Assembly: GCF_009765905.1 (NCBI RefSeq)
Contig: NZ_LMUO01000006.1
Location: forward strand, 112,676-176,675
Length of the DNA stretch: 64,000 nt
Reading direction: 5' to 3'
Origin: Mucilaginibacter sp. L196
Lineage (GTDB): Bacteria; Bacteroidota; Bacteroidia; Sphingobacteriales; Sphingobacteriaceae
Notes under the pieces: generated by a model
What the model saw: only the letters and a program-made list of their open reading frames with translations
Databases searched by the model: none
What the model was told of the DNA's origin: nothing
Shown: positions 9,854 to 20,500 of the stretch, in pieces
How the letters are laid out: each line of letters begins with the position of its first letter
Position numbering within the stretch: position 1 is the first letter of the stretch
Position numbers and translations under genes: made by a program

Positions 9854-11785
9854 TTAATAGCCGTAATTATTACCGCCAAGGGCCGGGTTATTAATTAAGG
9901 TTTGAGAGTAGTATGGCAATAATTCGCTATGATTGGTTTTAAACGCATAGGCAAATATTGACGTAAAGCTTGTGTTGATACCAGTATATCCAAGCCAGGA
10001 TACGTGAGTAGTTAGCGTAGTGGTATTTCCCGGTATAGTTAAATCAACAGGCGCCTTTGCAGGAGCAGGTTGATATAATGAATTGGCCCATAAACCCTTA
10101 CCTGCTCCGGCGCCGTTAGCAGGGCTCCAATAACTGTCATCCCCTTTAAAATCAGCATTGTAATACATCGTTTTAGGTAAATTAGCACTCATACAATAAG
10201 CCGGAGGGGGAGCCATATACGATGGCGGGTTCATAGCCGCGGGCGTTGCCGCACCCATATTGGTTAAATTTGCCTTGGTTTCATTAATGGCGGCAGTGAG
10301 CAGGTTCCATCTTATCAGATCATATTTCCTGACTGCCTCGCTTCCGAATTCAAGCATACGCTCCCGAACAATATATTTAAAAAAGCCGGTGTAATCATTG
10401 GGTATCGGGGGCACCAAGCTGGCATTACCGCTATGCGCCCGTGTACTTACCTCTTTAACGGCGGCAATGTCAGCAGCCGACGGTCCGCCATTAATTTCAT
10501 TATCAGCCTCAGCATACATTAACAGCACATCTGAAAATCGCTGAATAACCCAGTTAAGCCCCAGGTTTGACGGCGATGTAGGGTTCGCCGGGAACGCCGG
10601 GTTCGTTAACCATTCTTTTCTCCATTTGCCGTCAACTATAGCATTGATGCTATGCCCTTTACGTGTCACGTAGTCAGTATTTGTTTCAAAAGGCACACAG
10701 GTTACGTCCCTTCTTACATCAGTTGAATCAAACATATAGAAATAGGTAGGCATAATGGCTAAAGATCCGCCGCCGACAGTGCCAAATTTTGTACCATTAT
10801 AGGTACCAAGCTTACTGTCACTTGTGGAGGTTGCCCCTCCCATCGCTACCTGAAACATAATTTCTCCGCTGGGGTCATTTCCGTTATGCCCGCATATATA
10901 GGTTTGCCAAACGGCCTTGTAGCTGGGATCAAGCGTATGCTCATCCCTCCTGGCCAATAAATCGGAACATTCGCTAAAAGCAATTTTATAATAAGTCAAA
11001 TAATCGCTACCGCGCTCCATTACACCACTTTTTGCCCTTAGGGAGTATCCTCCTCTGAACAAAGCAATCCTTGCTCTTAGTGCTTTTACGGTACCTTTGG
11101 TAATACGTTGATCAACCGGGTCACCAACAGTTCCAACGTCGGTGCGCCATGGAACCAGGTTTTCGGCAATTAACAAATCATTTAAAATATGATTGTATAT
11201 GGTATCCCTGTCTGTTTTAGGTAAAAACAAGTTGGTTTGAAACTGAGATGGTATCCATTGTGCCGGAACATCTCCCCAGTTACGAATGAGCTCAAAATAG
11301 TACTGAGCCCTTAACGTTAATGACTCCCCGTAAAGCCTTTTAAGCTCGCCTTGGTCCATCGGCGTGCCGCTGGTGTATTGAGGCATGCGCGGAATGTAAT
11401 AAATACACAGATTTGATCTTTCGATACCCTGGTAAGACTGAGCCATAATAGGTTGTAGCTGGGCATTATTGGAAGTAAGGTTATATCTGGCAATATCCCT
11501 CCTGTCATTATCCTGGGTATTGCCACCTGCTCCCATCATCTCATCGCTGTCGTAGGGATAATACATGCTGATCCTGATGCCGTAGCCATAATCGCCGGTT
11601 AAGCTGTTATAAGCACCCATTACAGCTGTACGCGCAAGGGTAACGCTTCCAAAAGTAATCGCAGGGCTAAAAGTGGATAGAGGGTTCGGACTGATATATT
11701 TTTTACATGAATTTACAAATAGTATGGCAATCGGTATCATCATTAAAAATGATGTTAATGTTAAAAATTTAGTTTTCATATTCAA
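9854..11785 (-). CDS. SusD/RagB-family glycan-binding lipoprotein of the pectin PUL
   Basis: A 643-residue lipoprotein. The hydrophobic signal ends at a lipobox with Cys27 (VNSCKK), so it should be anchored on the outer membrane. The SusD fold is indicated by the aromatic-rich N-terminal half and by C-terminal helices including QRFSDVLLMYAEADNEI and GSEAVRKYDLIRW. These proteins cap the SusC channel and capture oligosaccharides. The stop of SusC lies 8 bp upstream of this start, so the two genes are tightly coupled. It is longer than many SusD proteins (about 500-550 residues), with extra sequence near the C-terminus. Binding of pectin fragments is inferred from the neighbouring GH28, CE8 and GH43 genes. 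Confidence 0.93.
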   Translation of the reverse strand: MNMKTKFLTLTSFLMMIPIAILFVNSCKKYISPNPLSTFSPAITFGSVTLARTAVMGAYNSLTGDYGYGIRISMYYPYDSDEMMGAGGNTQDNDRRDIARYNLTSNNAQLQPIMAQSYQGIERSNLCIYYIPRMPQYTSGTPMDQGELKRLYGESLTLRAQYYFELIRNWGDVPAQWIPSQFQTNLFLPKTDRDTIYNHILNDLLIAENLVPWRTDVGTVGDPVDQRITKGTVKALRARIALFRGGYSLRAKSGVMERGSDYLTYYKIAFSECSDLLARRDEHTLDPSYKAVWQTYICGHNGNDPSGEIMFQVAMGGATSTSDSKLGTYNGTKFGTVGGGSLAIMPTYFYMFDSTDVRRDVTCVPFETNTDYVTRKGHSINAIVDGKWRKEWLTNPAFPANPTSPSNLGLNWVIQRFSDVLLMYAEADNEINGGPSAADIAAVKEVSTRAHSGNASLVPPIPNDYTGFFKYIVRERMLEFGSEAVRKYDLIRWNLLTAAINETKANLTNMGAATPAAMNPPSYMAPPPAYCMSANLPKTMYYNADFKGDDSYWSPANGAGAGKGLWANSLYQPAPAKAPVDLTIPGNTTTLTTHVSWLGYTGINTSFTSIFAYAFKTNHSELLPYYSQTLINNPALGGNNYGY

Positions 11786-11793
11786 TATTTTAT

Positions 11794-14700
11794 TTAGAAT
11801 GAAACATTTACGCCAGTGATGAAAGTGCGGCTTTTAGGATAAGCAGAATAATCAACACCCGGTGTTAAAGTAGTATTACGCCTGGTACTTACTTCGGGAT
11901 CATAACCACTGTAACCGGTTATAGTGCCTAAATTATTGCCGGTAATGTAAATCCTGAAATTGGTAAGGCTTAATTTCCCTAATAGCACCTTAGGAAAAGT
12001 ATAACCAATTGATACATTATTAATTCTGATAAAAGAACCATTCTCGACTGCGAACGACTGCGGATATGTATATTCTATGCCGGTTACCGGGATCCAGTAT
12101 TTTGCATTACCATTAACAGCGTTCAATTGCGCCGGTGACACGCCAATTACCGTGGTTGGATTAGTTAAAACCCGTTGCAGGTATTGGCCGGTATTGGGAT
12201 CGGATACTACCCAGCGGTTATTGAAGATAGAAAGGAGGTTGGCACCATTTTCATATTCGCTGGTAAACTCCAGTTTATTGTCATTATATACCTGGTTTCC
12301 ATAATCGAAATTAAGGAATATGCTCATATCAAAGTTTTTGTACCGGAACGTTTGATTTAACCCTCCTACAAATTTTGGTAAAGCGTGGCCAATAACGGTT
12401 TCATCATTAACATCGATCTTACCATCGTGGTTCAGATCTTTGAATTTTTGGGTTCCGGGCTGTATTGTGGTTGATGAAATACTGGAGGTTGGCACACCTG
12501 GTTTTAAACCAAGGTATTGTGTTGTAGCCCACGGATTATTCCTGTCGGTGTAAGGAGCGGTATAAAAATCCGATGGTTTGTAGTACCCATCGTTAACCAG
12601 GCCATACATCGTTCCTACTTCCTGCCCAATCTTTACAATATAATCAGCGGGTCCGTTAGAACTGCTGTACCAGCCAGAATTTGCTGAAAACTGGGTTTGA
12701 TCGCCCAAACTCAATATAGTGTTTTTATTAAATGATATATTAAAGCTGGAATTCCATGAGAAATTACGTGATTGAATAATGTTAGCCTGTAAGGTAAACT
12801 CCAAACCTTTATTACCTGTTGAACCCACATTCTGAAACTGGGTGCTATAGCCGGTATTTAAGGGTATGGTATTATTTAGCAATAATTTAGTGGTTACATT
12901 ATCATAGGCATCAACAGTTAGCTGTATGCGGCCTTTTAAAAAGCCCATATCTAAGCCCAGGTTTTTAGACTTTAATGTCTCCCATTGAAGATCAGGGTTA
13001 TTCAAGGTGCTGCCAGGTGCCAGGCCAAGCGCCCCCGCGTTGTTTAAGTAGTAATTTTTACCTGTTGAATATGCCGGGTCATAGGAATAGGGCGTGATCC
13101 GGTTATTACCCGATGAACCATAAGTGAACCTTAGTTTCAATTCAGAAAAAACATTCTGATTTTTCATAAAATCCTCCTGTATGATGCGCCATGCAGCAGA
13201 TGCCGATGGAAAATAGCCCCATTTTCTATCAGGCCCGAAGATAGAGCTCCCGTCAGCCCGTACCGTTAATGACAAAATGTATCGTTCATTATAAGTGTAA
13301 TTGGCTCTCGAAAAGAATGATAGGGTATGCACCGGCACTTCCGATGACGTGGGTGAGGGTTCCGTATAACCAGGAGGGGCCGAGGCTAGACCGAGGTTGG
13401 CAAAAGCTTCATCGGGGGTTAAGCCAACAGGAAAATAGCGCAGGCTAATGTAATTGGATTTAGTATCTGTTTGATAAAACTCCTGCCCCGCCAGGAAGTC
13501 GAAACTGCCCTTCGTGTGCAGGAATGACGGATTGCTGTAATCAATGGTATTTGAGTTATCAAACGTGGTTACCTGCCCTGTTGTTAAGGTTAACGTAGGC
13601 ATTAGCAGGTTGGTTTGCGCATCTGCGTTAAGCGTATCATTGTACGCTCTGGCCACAGTATTATAAATATCATAACCTATGGTAGACCTGAATGTGACGT
13701 TTTTTACGATATTGTAGGTAATATTTCCGTTGATATCGGTGGTGTTTGCCTTGTTCTGACGATACGTTGCCGGTAAAAGCTGCAATGGATTAACCAACGT
13801 AAGTCCGTTTCCGGGGTTTGAAGCGTATAGTGCCGGATCAAAGTCGCCTTCACCCAGCCCGGATGCCAGAAAGGGTGGATACCGGACAATCTGCCGCAGG
13901 TTGTTAGTTCCGGAGCCTCCTACATCCGAAGTTCCGGCACCATCAATAACCTGCTGACTATAACGCACATTAAAACCCGCCGATAAGCGTTCATTAACCT
14001 GTTGATTAAACCGGAAGTTCAGCAGTTGGCGGTTATAATCCGATCCTAATAATATGCCTTGCTGGCCATTATCGGTCACGCTCAAATTGAACTGTGTTTT
14101 CTCTGTTCCACCGGACAGACTTAGATTTTGTGTTTGTTGAATGGCTTTACGGCCAAACATCAGATTTTGCCAATCAATCCCCGGTTGTCCCTTATAAGTC
14201 TTGATCGTGTCAAAATTATAGCCCACCCTGGTGTATCTGTCAATAATGGAAGAGTCACCAGTTAGTTTATACCTATCATACATCGCCATAATATATTGGT
14301 AAGGATTCATAACACTTAATTCCTTAGCTAATTTTGAGACGCCTACAAAAGCATTATAATTAACCGATATTTTGCCGTTGGTATTTCTACCGCCCTTGGT
14401 TGTAATTAAAATAACCCCGTTAGATCCTCTCGAACCGTAAATCGCTGTTGAAGCGGCATCTTTAAGTACATCTATTGTAGCGATATCCTGTGGCGAAATA
14501 ACAGTCAAGGCATTATCAACCTGGACACCATCAACAATAAAAAGTGGGGAACCGCTTTGGGTAATCGAATTCCGGCCGCGGATGTTAATATCAGCAGCCG
14601 CCCCCGGGGCACCTTCTGAAACGGTGATCTGTACGCCCGCGAGCCTGCCTTCCAATGCCTCAGCCAGCGAATTAGTCGGTACATCTTTTAAGTCTTTGTT

Positions 14701-15084
14701 TGTTATTGACGAAACGGCTCCAGGGAGTTCGCTGCGCCTTACGGAGGCATAACCTATGGCCACAACTTCATCCAACTGCCTTGAGTCACTTTCCATGGTA
14801 ACCTTAAAGCTTGTGCTGGTGGCTAGCGGTTCTTCACGGTTTTTATAGCCTACCGAATGAAAAACCAGGACACTTTCGGGCTTATCCGGAACTGTCAGTT
14901 TAAATTTGCCGTTAATATCGGTTTGGGTTCCGATCGAAGTACCTTTAACAGTTACCGAAGCGCTAACCAACGGATCTTTCGTTGTTTTGTCGATAACTGT
15001 CCCAGATATTTGCCGGGTTTGTGCTTGTGCTTTTACAAATAAAATTGTTAACACAAGCATCAGCAGTAGTAAGTTTTTCTTCAT
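11794..15084 (-). CDS. SusC/RagA-family TonB-dependent transporter of the pectin PUL
   Basis: A 1,096-residue outer-membrane receptor. A signal peptide ends near AQAQ (residue 22). It is followed by a carboxypeptidase-regulatory-like domain (about 25-105), a TonB-box-like LDEVVAIGYASV, the plug domain (about 120-235) with the SusC signature DVLKDAASTAIYGSRGSNG, and a 22-strand beta-barrel ending in a Phe-rich strand (ITGVNVSF). It imports oligosaccharides captured by SusD using TonB energy. It lies 66 bp downstream of the ferritin-like gene and 8 bp before susD. The substrate is presumed to be pectic oligosaccharide because of the enzyme genes in the same operon. Confidence 0.95.
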   Translation of the reverse strand: MKKNLLLLMLVLTILFVKAQAQTRQISGTVIDKTTKDPLVSASVTVKGTSIGTQTDINGKFKLTVPDKPESVLVFHSVGYKNREEPLATSTSFKVTMESDSRQLDEVVAIGYASVRRSELPGAVSSITNKDLKDVPTNSLAEALEGRLAGVQITVSEGAPGAAADINIRGRNSITQSGSPLFIVDGVQVDNALTVISPQDIATIDVLKDAASTAIYGSRGSNGVILITTKGGRNTNGKISVNYNAFVGVSKLAKELSVMNPYQYIMAMYDRYKLTGDSSIIDRYTRVGYNFDTIKTYKGQPGIDWQNLMFGRKAIQQTQNLSLSGGTEKTQFNLSVTDNGQQGILLGSDYNRQLLNFRFNQQVNERLSAGFNVRYSQQVIDGAGTSDVGGSGTNNLRQIVRYPPFLASGLGEGDFDPALYASNPGNGLTLVNPLQLLPATYRQNKANTTDINGNITYNIVKNVTFRSTIGYDIYNTVARAYNDTLNADAQTNLLMPTLTLTTGQVTTFDNSNTIDYSNPSFLHTKGSFDFLAGQEFYQTDTKSNYISLRYFPVGLTPDEAFANLGLASAPPGYTEPSPTSSEVPVHTLSFFSRANYTYNERYILSLTVRADGSSIFGPDRKWGYFPSASAAWRIIQEDFMKNQNVFSELKLRFTYGSSGNNRITPYSYDPAYSTGKNYYLNNAGALGLAPGSTLNNPDLQWETLKSKNLGLDMGFLKGRIQLTVDAYDNVTTKLLLNNTIPLNTGYSTQFQNVGSTGNKGLEFTLQANIIQSRNFSWNSSFNISFNKNTILSLGDQTQFSANSGWYSSSNGPADYIVKIGQEVGTMYGLVNDGYYKPSDFYTAPYTDRNNPWATTQYLGLKPGVPTSSISSTTIQPGTQKFKDLNHDGKIDVNDETVIGHALPKFVGGLNQTFRYKNFDMSIFLNFDYGNQVYNDNKLEFTSEYENGANLLSIFNNRWVVSDPNTGQYLQRVLTNPTTVIGVSPAQLNAVNGNAKYWIPVTGIEYTYPQSFAVENGSFIRINNVSIGYTFPKVLLGKLSLTNFRIYITGNNLGTITGYSGYDPEVSTRRNTTLTPGVDYSAYPKSRTFITGVNVSF

Positions 15085-15150
15085 ATTAAGGTTTAATTAG
15101 CCAGATATTTTTTAGTAATTAATACATATTTATTGGTAATAATATTTCAG

Positions 15151-15999
15151 TTATTTAACTCCGAAGGGTGCCACCAGCGACAATACCTGGGCCAGCGTTA
15201 ACGGTTCGTCAAACGCTTCGGTAGCAGCGTTAACAGCCACTGTTCCGTTTAGCGCATTCAGACTGGTTATAGTTATATTATCCTGAATTACATTGTCCTC
15301 ACCAACATAGTTGTTAAATAAATTGGCATTACCTGTATCATTTGCCCCGGTTATCCACGGCTTTATGGTTGCCGGGCCGGCTGGCCGCAAACTGCGCAAC
15401 TGACGTATGGTTGCCGCGTGACGTGCTTCAACCGAGTGGATGGATAATGCTGCTGTAAGCACAGTTTGATTACCAATTAAAGCAGGTACCTGCCCCTTAT
15501 AAGCGCGAACACCCGTATCTTCAAAGCCATTAGCAACCGCTAAAAATGTATCATAATTGGTAAATACTGTTGAAAAAAGGCCGGCGGCGGTAAAATCATA
15601 GGTACCATTTGTACCCTGTGTAGTTTGCAATATTGCTGAGCTGCCAAGCGTAGTTTGTAAGAAAACAACATGTGCTTTCTCCTGGGTCGACATCGTGGTA
15701 ATTGCCGTTGTATCTCCGCCAGTCGGAACTAAACTTTTCGCCGCTAATCCCTGGGTGTAAAAGGCTGATTCCAAAAACTCCAGCTTTAATGCAAAATTCA
15801 GGATGTCGGTTACTGATTGAGGCAATGTTTGTCCGTATGCTTTTTGAAAAATAGTTCCCATAGCAAAAGGTAAAGCAGCCACGGCAATTTTTGAACCAAA
15901 GCTGGTTATGTTTTTAATTGCAGCACGACGGGGATTGATCCGGTCATGAAAATCCGGATCCGCTTTTTCTATTTCTTCAAGTATGTTAAAAATATTCAT
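15151..15999 (-). CDS. Ferritin-like diiron-type protein with Tat-like leader (second of pair)
   Basis: A 282-residue protein of the Ferritin_2 type. A possible twin-arginine leader (NPRRAAIKN followed by a hydrophobic stretch to about residue 55) suggests export already folded. The four-helix bundle keeps a full set of diiron-type ligands: Glu in LEFLESAFY, E-x-x-H in QEKAH, Glu in GFEDTGVRAY, and E-x-x-H in VEARH. It starts 11 bp after the stop of the related gene at 16011-16769 and ends 66 bp before SusC, so it is probably part of the PUL transcript. The family is linked to stress and desiccation proteins but its chemistry is poorly known. Any role in pectin use is inferred only from position. 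Confidence 0.82.
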   Translation of the reverse strand: MNIFNILEEIEKADPDFHDRINPRRAAIKNITSFGSKIAVAALPFAMGTIFQKAYGQTLPQSVTDILNFALKLEFLESAFYTQGLAAKSLVPTGGDTTAITTMSTQEKAHVVFLQTTLGSSAILQTTQGTNGTYDFTAAGLFSTVFTNYDTFLAVANGFEDTGVRAYKGQVPALIGNQTVLTAALSIHSVEARHAATIRQLRSLRPAGPATIKPWITGANDTGNANLFNNYVGEDNVIQDNITITSLNALNGTVAVNAATEAFDEPLTLAQVLSLVAPFGVK

Positions 16000-16010
16000 A
16001 GTGTGACTGA

Positions 16011-16769
16011 TTAAGGTAGTTTAGTTGCTGTTAAATTAACCGTTATGTATTGGTTTACTGTAGGCAATACCTGAGACGGTAACCGCGATGCTTCCAGTCC
16101 GTTATATGGATTGGCAACATTATTTAGTGCAGAAGGCTGAATTACAGTAGCATCGGCAAAAGTGGAAAATGGCGAAGCTGTACCAGTGGTTAATATATTA
16201 CGGATAGCTGCCGAGTGGCGCGCTTCTACCGAAACAATCTTGGCCGCAATTGTCAGATTTGCTGCATCCTGAATAAGATATGCAACGCCATTATAGGCAG
16301 CAACGCCCAGATCCTCAAACCCTTTGGCTGCATCAAGCACATTTGTCCTGTCGGCAAAGTTAATCTGACTAAAATCCGCCACCAGGGGGGCCAGGGCTCC
16401 GCTTCCTAAAGCGGCTTTATAAAAAGCCCTGTGCGCTACTTCGTGATCTCTGATGTCGGTAAGAATTGCCGTCTCAGCCGCCGTTATACCTGTATAAGGT
16501 GTAGCAATAACCTGGGTATAAAATGCAGCTTCCAGTTGTTCCAGAGCATAAGCATAATTTAAAATGCCGGTATCTCCGCTGCCTAAATCGACCGTATTTT
16601 TATTTACCGGACTATTGCCGGTAGACTTTTTACACGAAGACCCTGCTAAACCTAGTATCGCGGCGCCAGTACCTGCATATTTTAAAAAGGCTCTCCTTTC
16701 CATCCCGGCCCCTCGTCCTCCGGAATCATCACTGTTTAAATGATTAGTTTGCGTATTAGTTTTTTCCAT
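16011..16769 (-). CDS. Ferritin-like diiron-type protein with Tat leader (first gene of pectin operon)
   Basis: A 252-residue Ferritin_2-type protein. The N-terminus carries a twin-arginine motif, ERRAFLKYAG, then a hydrophobic segment and SSCKK, which could also serve as a lipobox, so it is probably a Tat-exported periplasmic or lipidated protein. Translation could also begin at the internal Met directly before the ERR motif (16703). The ligands are complete: Glu in LEQLEAAFY, E-x-x-H in HEVAH, Glu in GFEDLGVAAY, and E-x-x-H in VEARH. It is the first gene downstream of promoter P2, with a leader of about 250 nt. I do not know of an established function for such a pair in a PUL. Confidence 0.82.
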   Translation of the reverse strand: MEKTNTQTNHLNSDDSGGRGAGMERRAFLKYAGTGAAILGLAGSSCKKSTGNSPVNKNTVDLGSGDTGILNYAYALEQLEAAFYTQVIATPYTGITAAETAILTDIRDHEVAHRAFYKAALGSGALAPLVADFSQINFADRTNVLDAAKGFEDLGVAAYNGVAYLIQDAANLTIAAKIVSVEARHSAAIRNILTTGTASPFSTFADATVIQPSALNNVANPYNGLEASRLPSQVLPTVNQYITVNLTATKLP

Positions 16770-17512
16770 AATTAATTGATTTTCGGGTTATATAATTGGT
16801 CTTAATCGGTATAATTAAATTTTAGATTTCAGTGCTTTTCCCGGTAACGGTGGTTGTCCGAGTTACACGATTGATAAAAGCGAATACAACTTTGATGCAC
16901 TTTTAATCATTTTCCAAATCCATCAGCCATAAACACTGATGGGTTTGATATGATCATGTAATTCAAAAAGACCCTTACAAGAAACTTTGTTTATTAATGG
17001 TTTTTATTGGGTATTGGCTGTACAAACTTATAAAGGGGCTATAAAATGAGGGTTCAAAATTTAGGCTAATAGGTCCAAATTTTATTATTTCAAGTTAAAA
17101 CGAGGTATAGAAGTGTTTATAGTCAGATCCGTATTTATGTTATTTTCAAGAAAGAGTGTTATACTTCCGTTACAACAACGTACCGTTCAGCTTTCAATTC
17201 ATGCTAATTAAATCCTGGGATGCATGGCAGGTTATGCAATATGTTTACAAAAGATCTTTGTCTACTTTATCTATTCGCTCGTCAATGTAAATTAATTGAG
17301 CTTTAGTGATTATAGTTTAGCATATGAACGAATTAAGAAAAAATAAATATTTCAAATTAGATAATAGATTTTAAGCAAATTCTGATATTAGATAAATATT
17401 TAATATTAAAACCTAATTATTAAAATACCTTCCCATTTTTTTCCGGCATAACTGATTTGATTATTTATGACGTTAATGGATTTGAATAACCAATAAACTT
17501 TACCGCTATTGA
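16770..17512. other. Divergent intergenic region between pectin operon and HTCS gene
   Basis: About 740 AT-rich bp between two divergently transcribed genes. It holds promoter P2 (17023-17084, minus strand). The minus-strand leader between P2 and the first ferritin-like gene includes an imperfect 12-bp inverted repeat at 16915-16926 and 16936-16947 (arms ending CCATCAG and CTGATGG). I found no clear -7 box for the HTCS gene itself and no coding sequence. Confidence 0.6.
17023..17084 (-). promoter_or_regulatory. HTCS-type promoter P2 driving the main pectin operon
   Basis: On the minus strand the -7 box TAAGTTTG lies at 17030-17023, preceded by CCTTTA. The proximal half-site TTCAAAATTT has its T-C-A at 17054, exactly 31 bp from the box start as in P1 and P3. 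The distal half-site AGGTCCAAATTT has its T-C at 17074, 20 bp further. A transcript from here would start near 17,017 and read the ferritin-like pair, SusC, SusD and enzymes. Binding by the adjacent HTCS is inferred from location, repeat spacing and recurrence. Confidence 0.68.
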
Positions 17513-20500
17513 ATGTTTAAACCGGTTCAATCAGCAATTGATTTTTTTATTATGCATGCGAGTAACCGATTAAAAATCCACTTTTCAATATTGTTATTGT
17601 TTTTCATTGTAAAAGCAACCGGTCAGCCAAAATGCAAAATTGAACGATACTCAACAGAGGATGGCTTATCGCATGATGCGGTTACCTGTATGATGAAAGA
17701 CCGGGACGGCTTTATGTGGTTTGGCACCTGGGATGGCATTAATCGTTTTGACGGTCACAATTTTGTTTCCTACAAATCTTCACCCGGGGATCAGTCCCAA
17801 GTAAAAAATGACAGGATAGATCAGATTGTAGAAGACAGGTCAAACCACCTATGGCTTAGGGCCTATGATAAGGAAATTTATAGGTTTGATAAAAAAACGG
17901 AACAATTTCTCCCGATATCGCCTTTTATTAATACTAACGGCAAACAAAAAATAAATTGTTCCCGGATAATAGCGGGTGAAAACGGAAGCATCTGGCTGGT
18001 TACGTTCAGGAACGGACTACTCTTTATTCCCCAAACCAACTTACCATCTCCCTGGTTTATCAGTTATAAGAAGGGACTTAAACCTGATTATCAATTGCCT
18101 TCAAATACTATTAATTTTTTTCATGAAGACCATGATCACAATATATGGATAGGGACACCGGATGGAGTGTGCCTTTTAACCAAGTCAGCATCGGGAGCTT
18201 ACCGGAGTATTCCTTTGGAAACAAACCTTGCGGCAAACTTAAATTTCACTACTGTTAATGAGGATGATCATCAATTGTATTTCGGCACTAGCCAGGGATA
18301 TTTAATCATTTACAACAAAACCTCAAAAAAAACCACTCGCCAAAAAATCACTTCTAATACGCTTAATGCATTGATCCTGTCAAAAATAAACGGTTGTATT
18401 TATGGCACAACTTCGGCGGGAGAGCTGATCAAGGTAAATCTGAATGACAACAAGATCACCACATCGATTTTCACCCCGGCAGGGGGCCTTAATTCCATAT
18501 ACGAAGATCGCGGCGGAAATTTATGGATAGAACCAAAAAGCCAGGGAGTAGTGCGGTTTGACCCTTATAAGCGGTCATTCCAATATTTTTCACAAAAAAA
18601 CGACGCCCTTTACAATAATAGCGGTAATCACTTTAAGGTTTTGGAGGATAACAGCGGCTTAATTCTGATAAATATGAAAGGCGGGGGCTTTGGCTATTAT
18701 AACGAAGCTAAAGCTAAAGTAGATTATTTTTATGATGATCCTGATGATCCCAATCGCCAGCTCTCCAACATTGTGACCTGTTTGTATTATGACCCTGCCG
18801 GTATATTATGGCTGAGTACAGATGACCGGGGAATTGATAAGATTATTTTCCAGAATACTGATTTTAACCAGCAACAGCTGGTTGAACAGGCACCTTTTAA
18901 ATCAGACAATGAAGTTAGAGGTATTCTTTACGACCGGAAAGGCAGGTTATGGCTTGGGGTAAAAAGCGGCAAACTGTACATTTATCAAAATAATAAAAGA
19001 ACAAATATCCAGTTTATCAACGAGCCTCCGGGTGGGATTGGTTTGGTTTATTCGATGTTGCAGGATAGGCTGGGTAACATTTGGTTAGGCACAAAAGCGA
19101 GTGGTTTATATAAAGCCTCGCCTATTAATACGGAAGAAACAACCTATCGGTTAACCAATTACCCGGCCAACAAGCAGGATCCGAACAGTCTGAACAGCAA
19201 TGAAATTTATGCCTTACAGGAAGACCATGAGGGAAGAATCTGGATCGGGACGTTTGATGAGGGCTTAAATCTTGCTGTAAATGATCATAATGTCGTCAAA
19301 TTCAGTCATACAGGGGCTGCTTTTAAACATTACCCTAAGGAGGCTTTTCGCAAAATCAGAAATATGGCTTTAGATAAGCAGGGGAACCTATGGATAGGAA
19401 CCACCGACGGCTTACTGGTGGTAGACCCGGTTTCCGGTCATTCGCCAGCTTATCGCTATGTTATTTACCGTAAAATACCGGGGAACAAGCAAAGCCTGGG
19501 TAATAATGATATCCAATTTATTTACCGGGATTCGAAAAACACGATGTGGTTGGCGACATCAGGCGGTGGCCTGGATCAGGCGATAGGCGACGATCCATTC
19601 CAATATCTAACGTTTAAAGATTACTCAACCAGGGATGGACTGCCTAATGATTATGTATTAAGCTGCGCGGAAGATAATCACCGGAACTTATGGATAGCTA
19701 CTCAAAACGGGCTTTCTAAATTTAATATCGTTAAAAAGCAATTCAGGAATTATGATTCTTATGATGGCTTGCCGAAAACAGGTTTTTCAGAGGCTTCCTG
19801 CATCAGGACACCGGGCGGTGATATTGTTTTCGGGAATATTAAAGGTTTTTTAACCTTTAATCCTGATCATATTACCAATTACCGGTTCAAAGCAAATATG
19901 GCTTTAACCAATTTGCAGATCAATAATGAGGATATAGCGCCCGGGGACAACGACGCTGTAAACTACAATATTGATTATATGAATAAGCTCAAGCTTAAAT
20001 ATAATCAAAACATCATCAGCATAGATTACACGGTGCTGGATTACAGATCGAGTTTTAAACAAGCCTATGCTTATCGCCTGACAGGTTTTGATACGGTTTG
20101 GCATAACAATAAGGGGCAACGCCGGGCCACCTATACTAACCTGCCCCCCGGCAACTATACCTTTGAGGTAAAAATCCTCAGTAATGACCTTTATACTAAA
20201 TTACCGGCAAAAAGCCTGGCTATAACCATTCTTCCACCTCCCTGGCGTACCTGGTGGGCGTATCTTATCTACCTGTTATTAGCGGTGATTGCTATTGAAA
20301 CTATCCGCAGGATTGCACTTACCATGCTAAAGTTGAGGCATCGAATTGCGGTTGAAAAACGACTATCTGATTTAAAACTAAGCTTTTTTACTAATGTTTC
20401 GCACGAACTGCGAACGCCGTTAACCTTGATTTTGAACCCGATTGAAGAGATTGCGAGGAAAGAAGAACTCTCTATGCAAGGCAATGAATACATTAATGTG

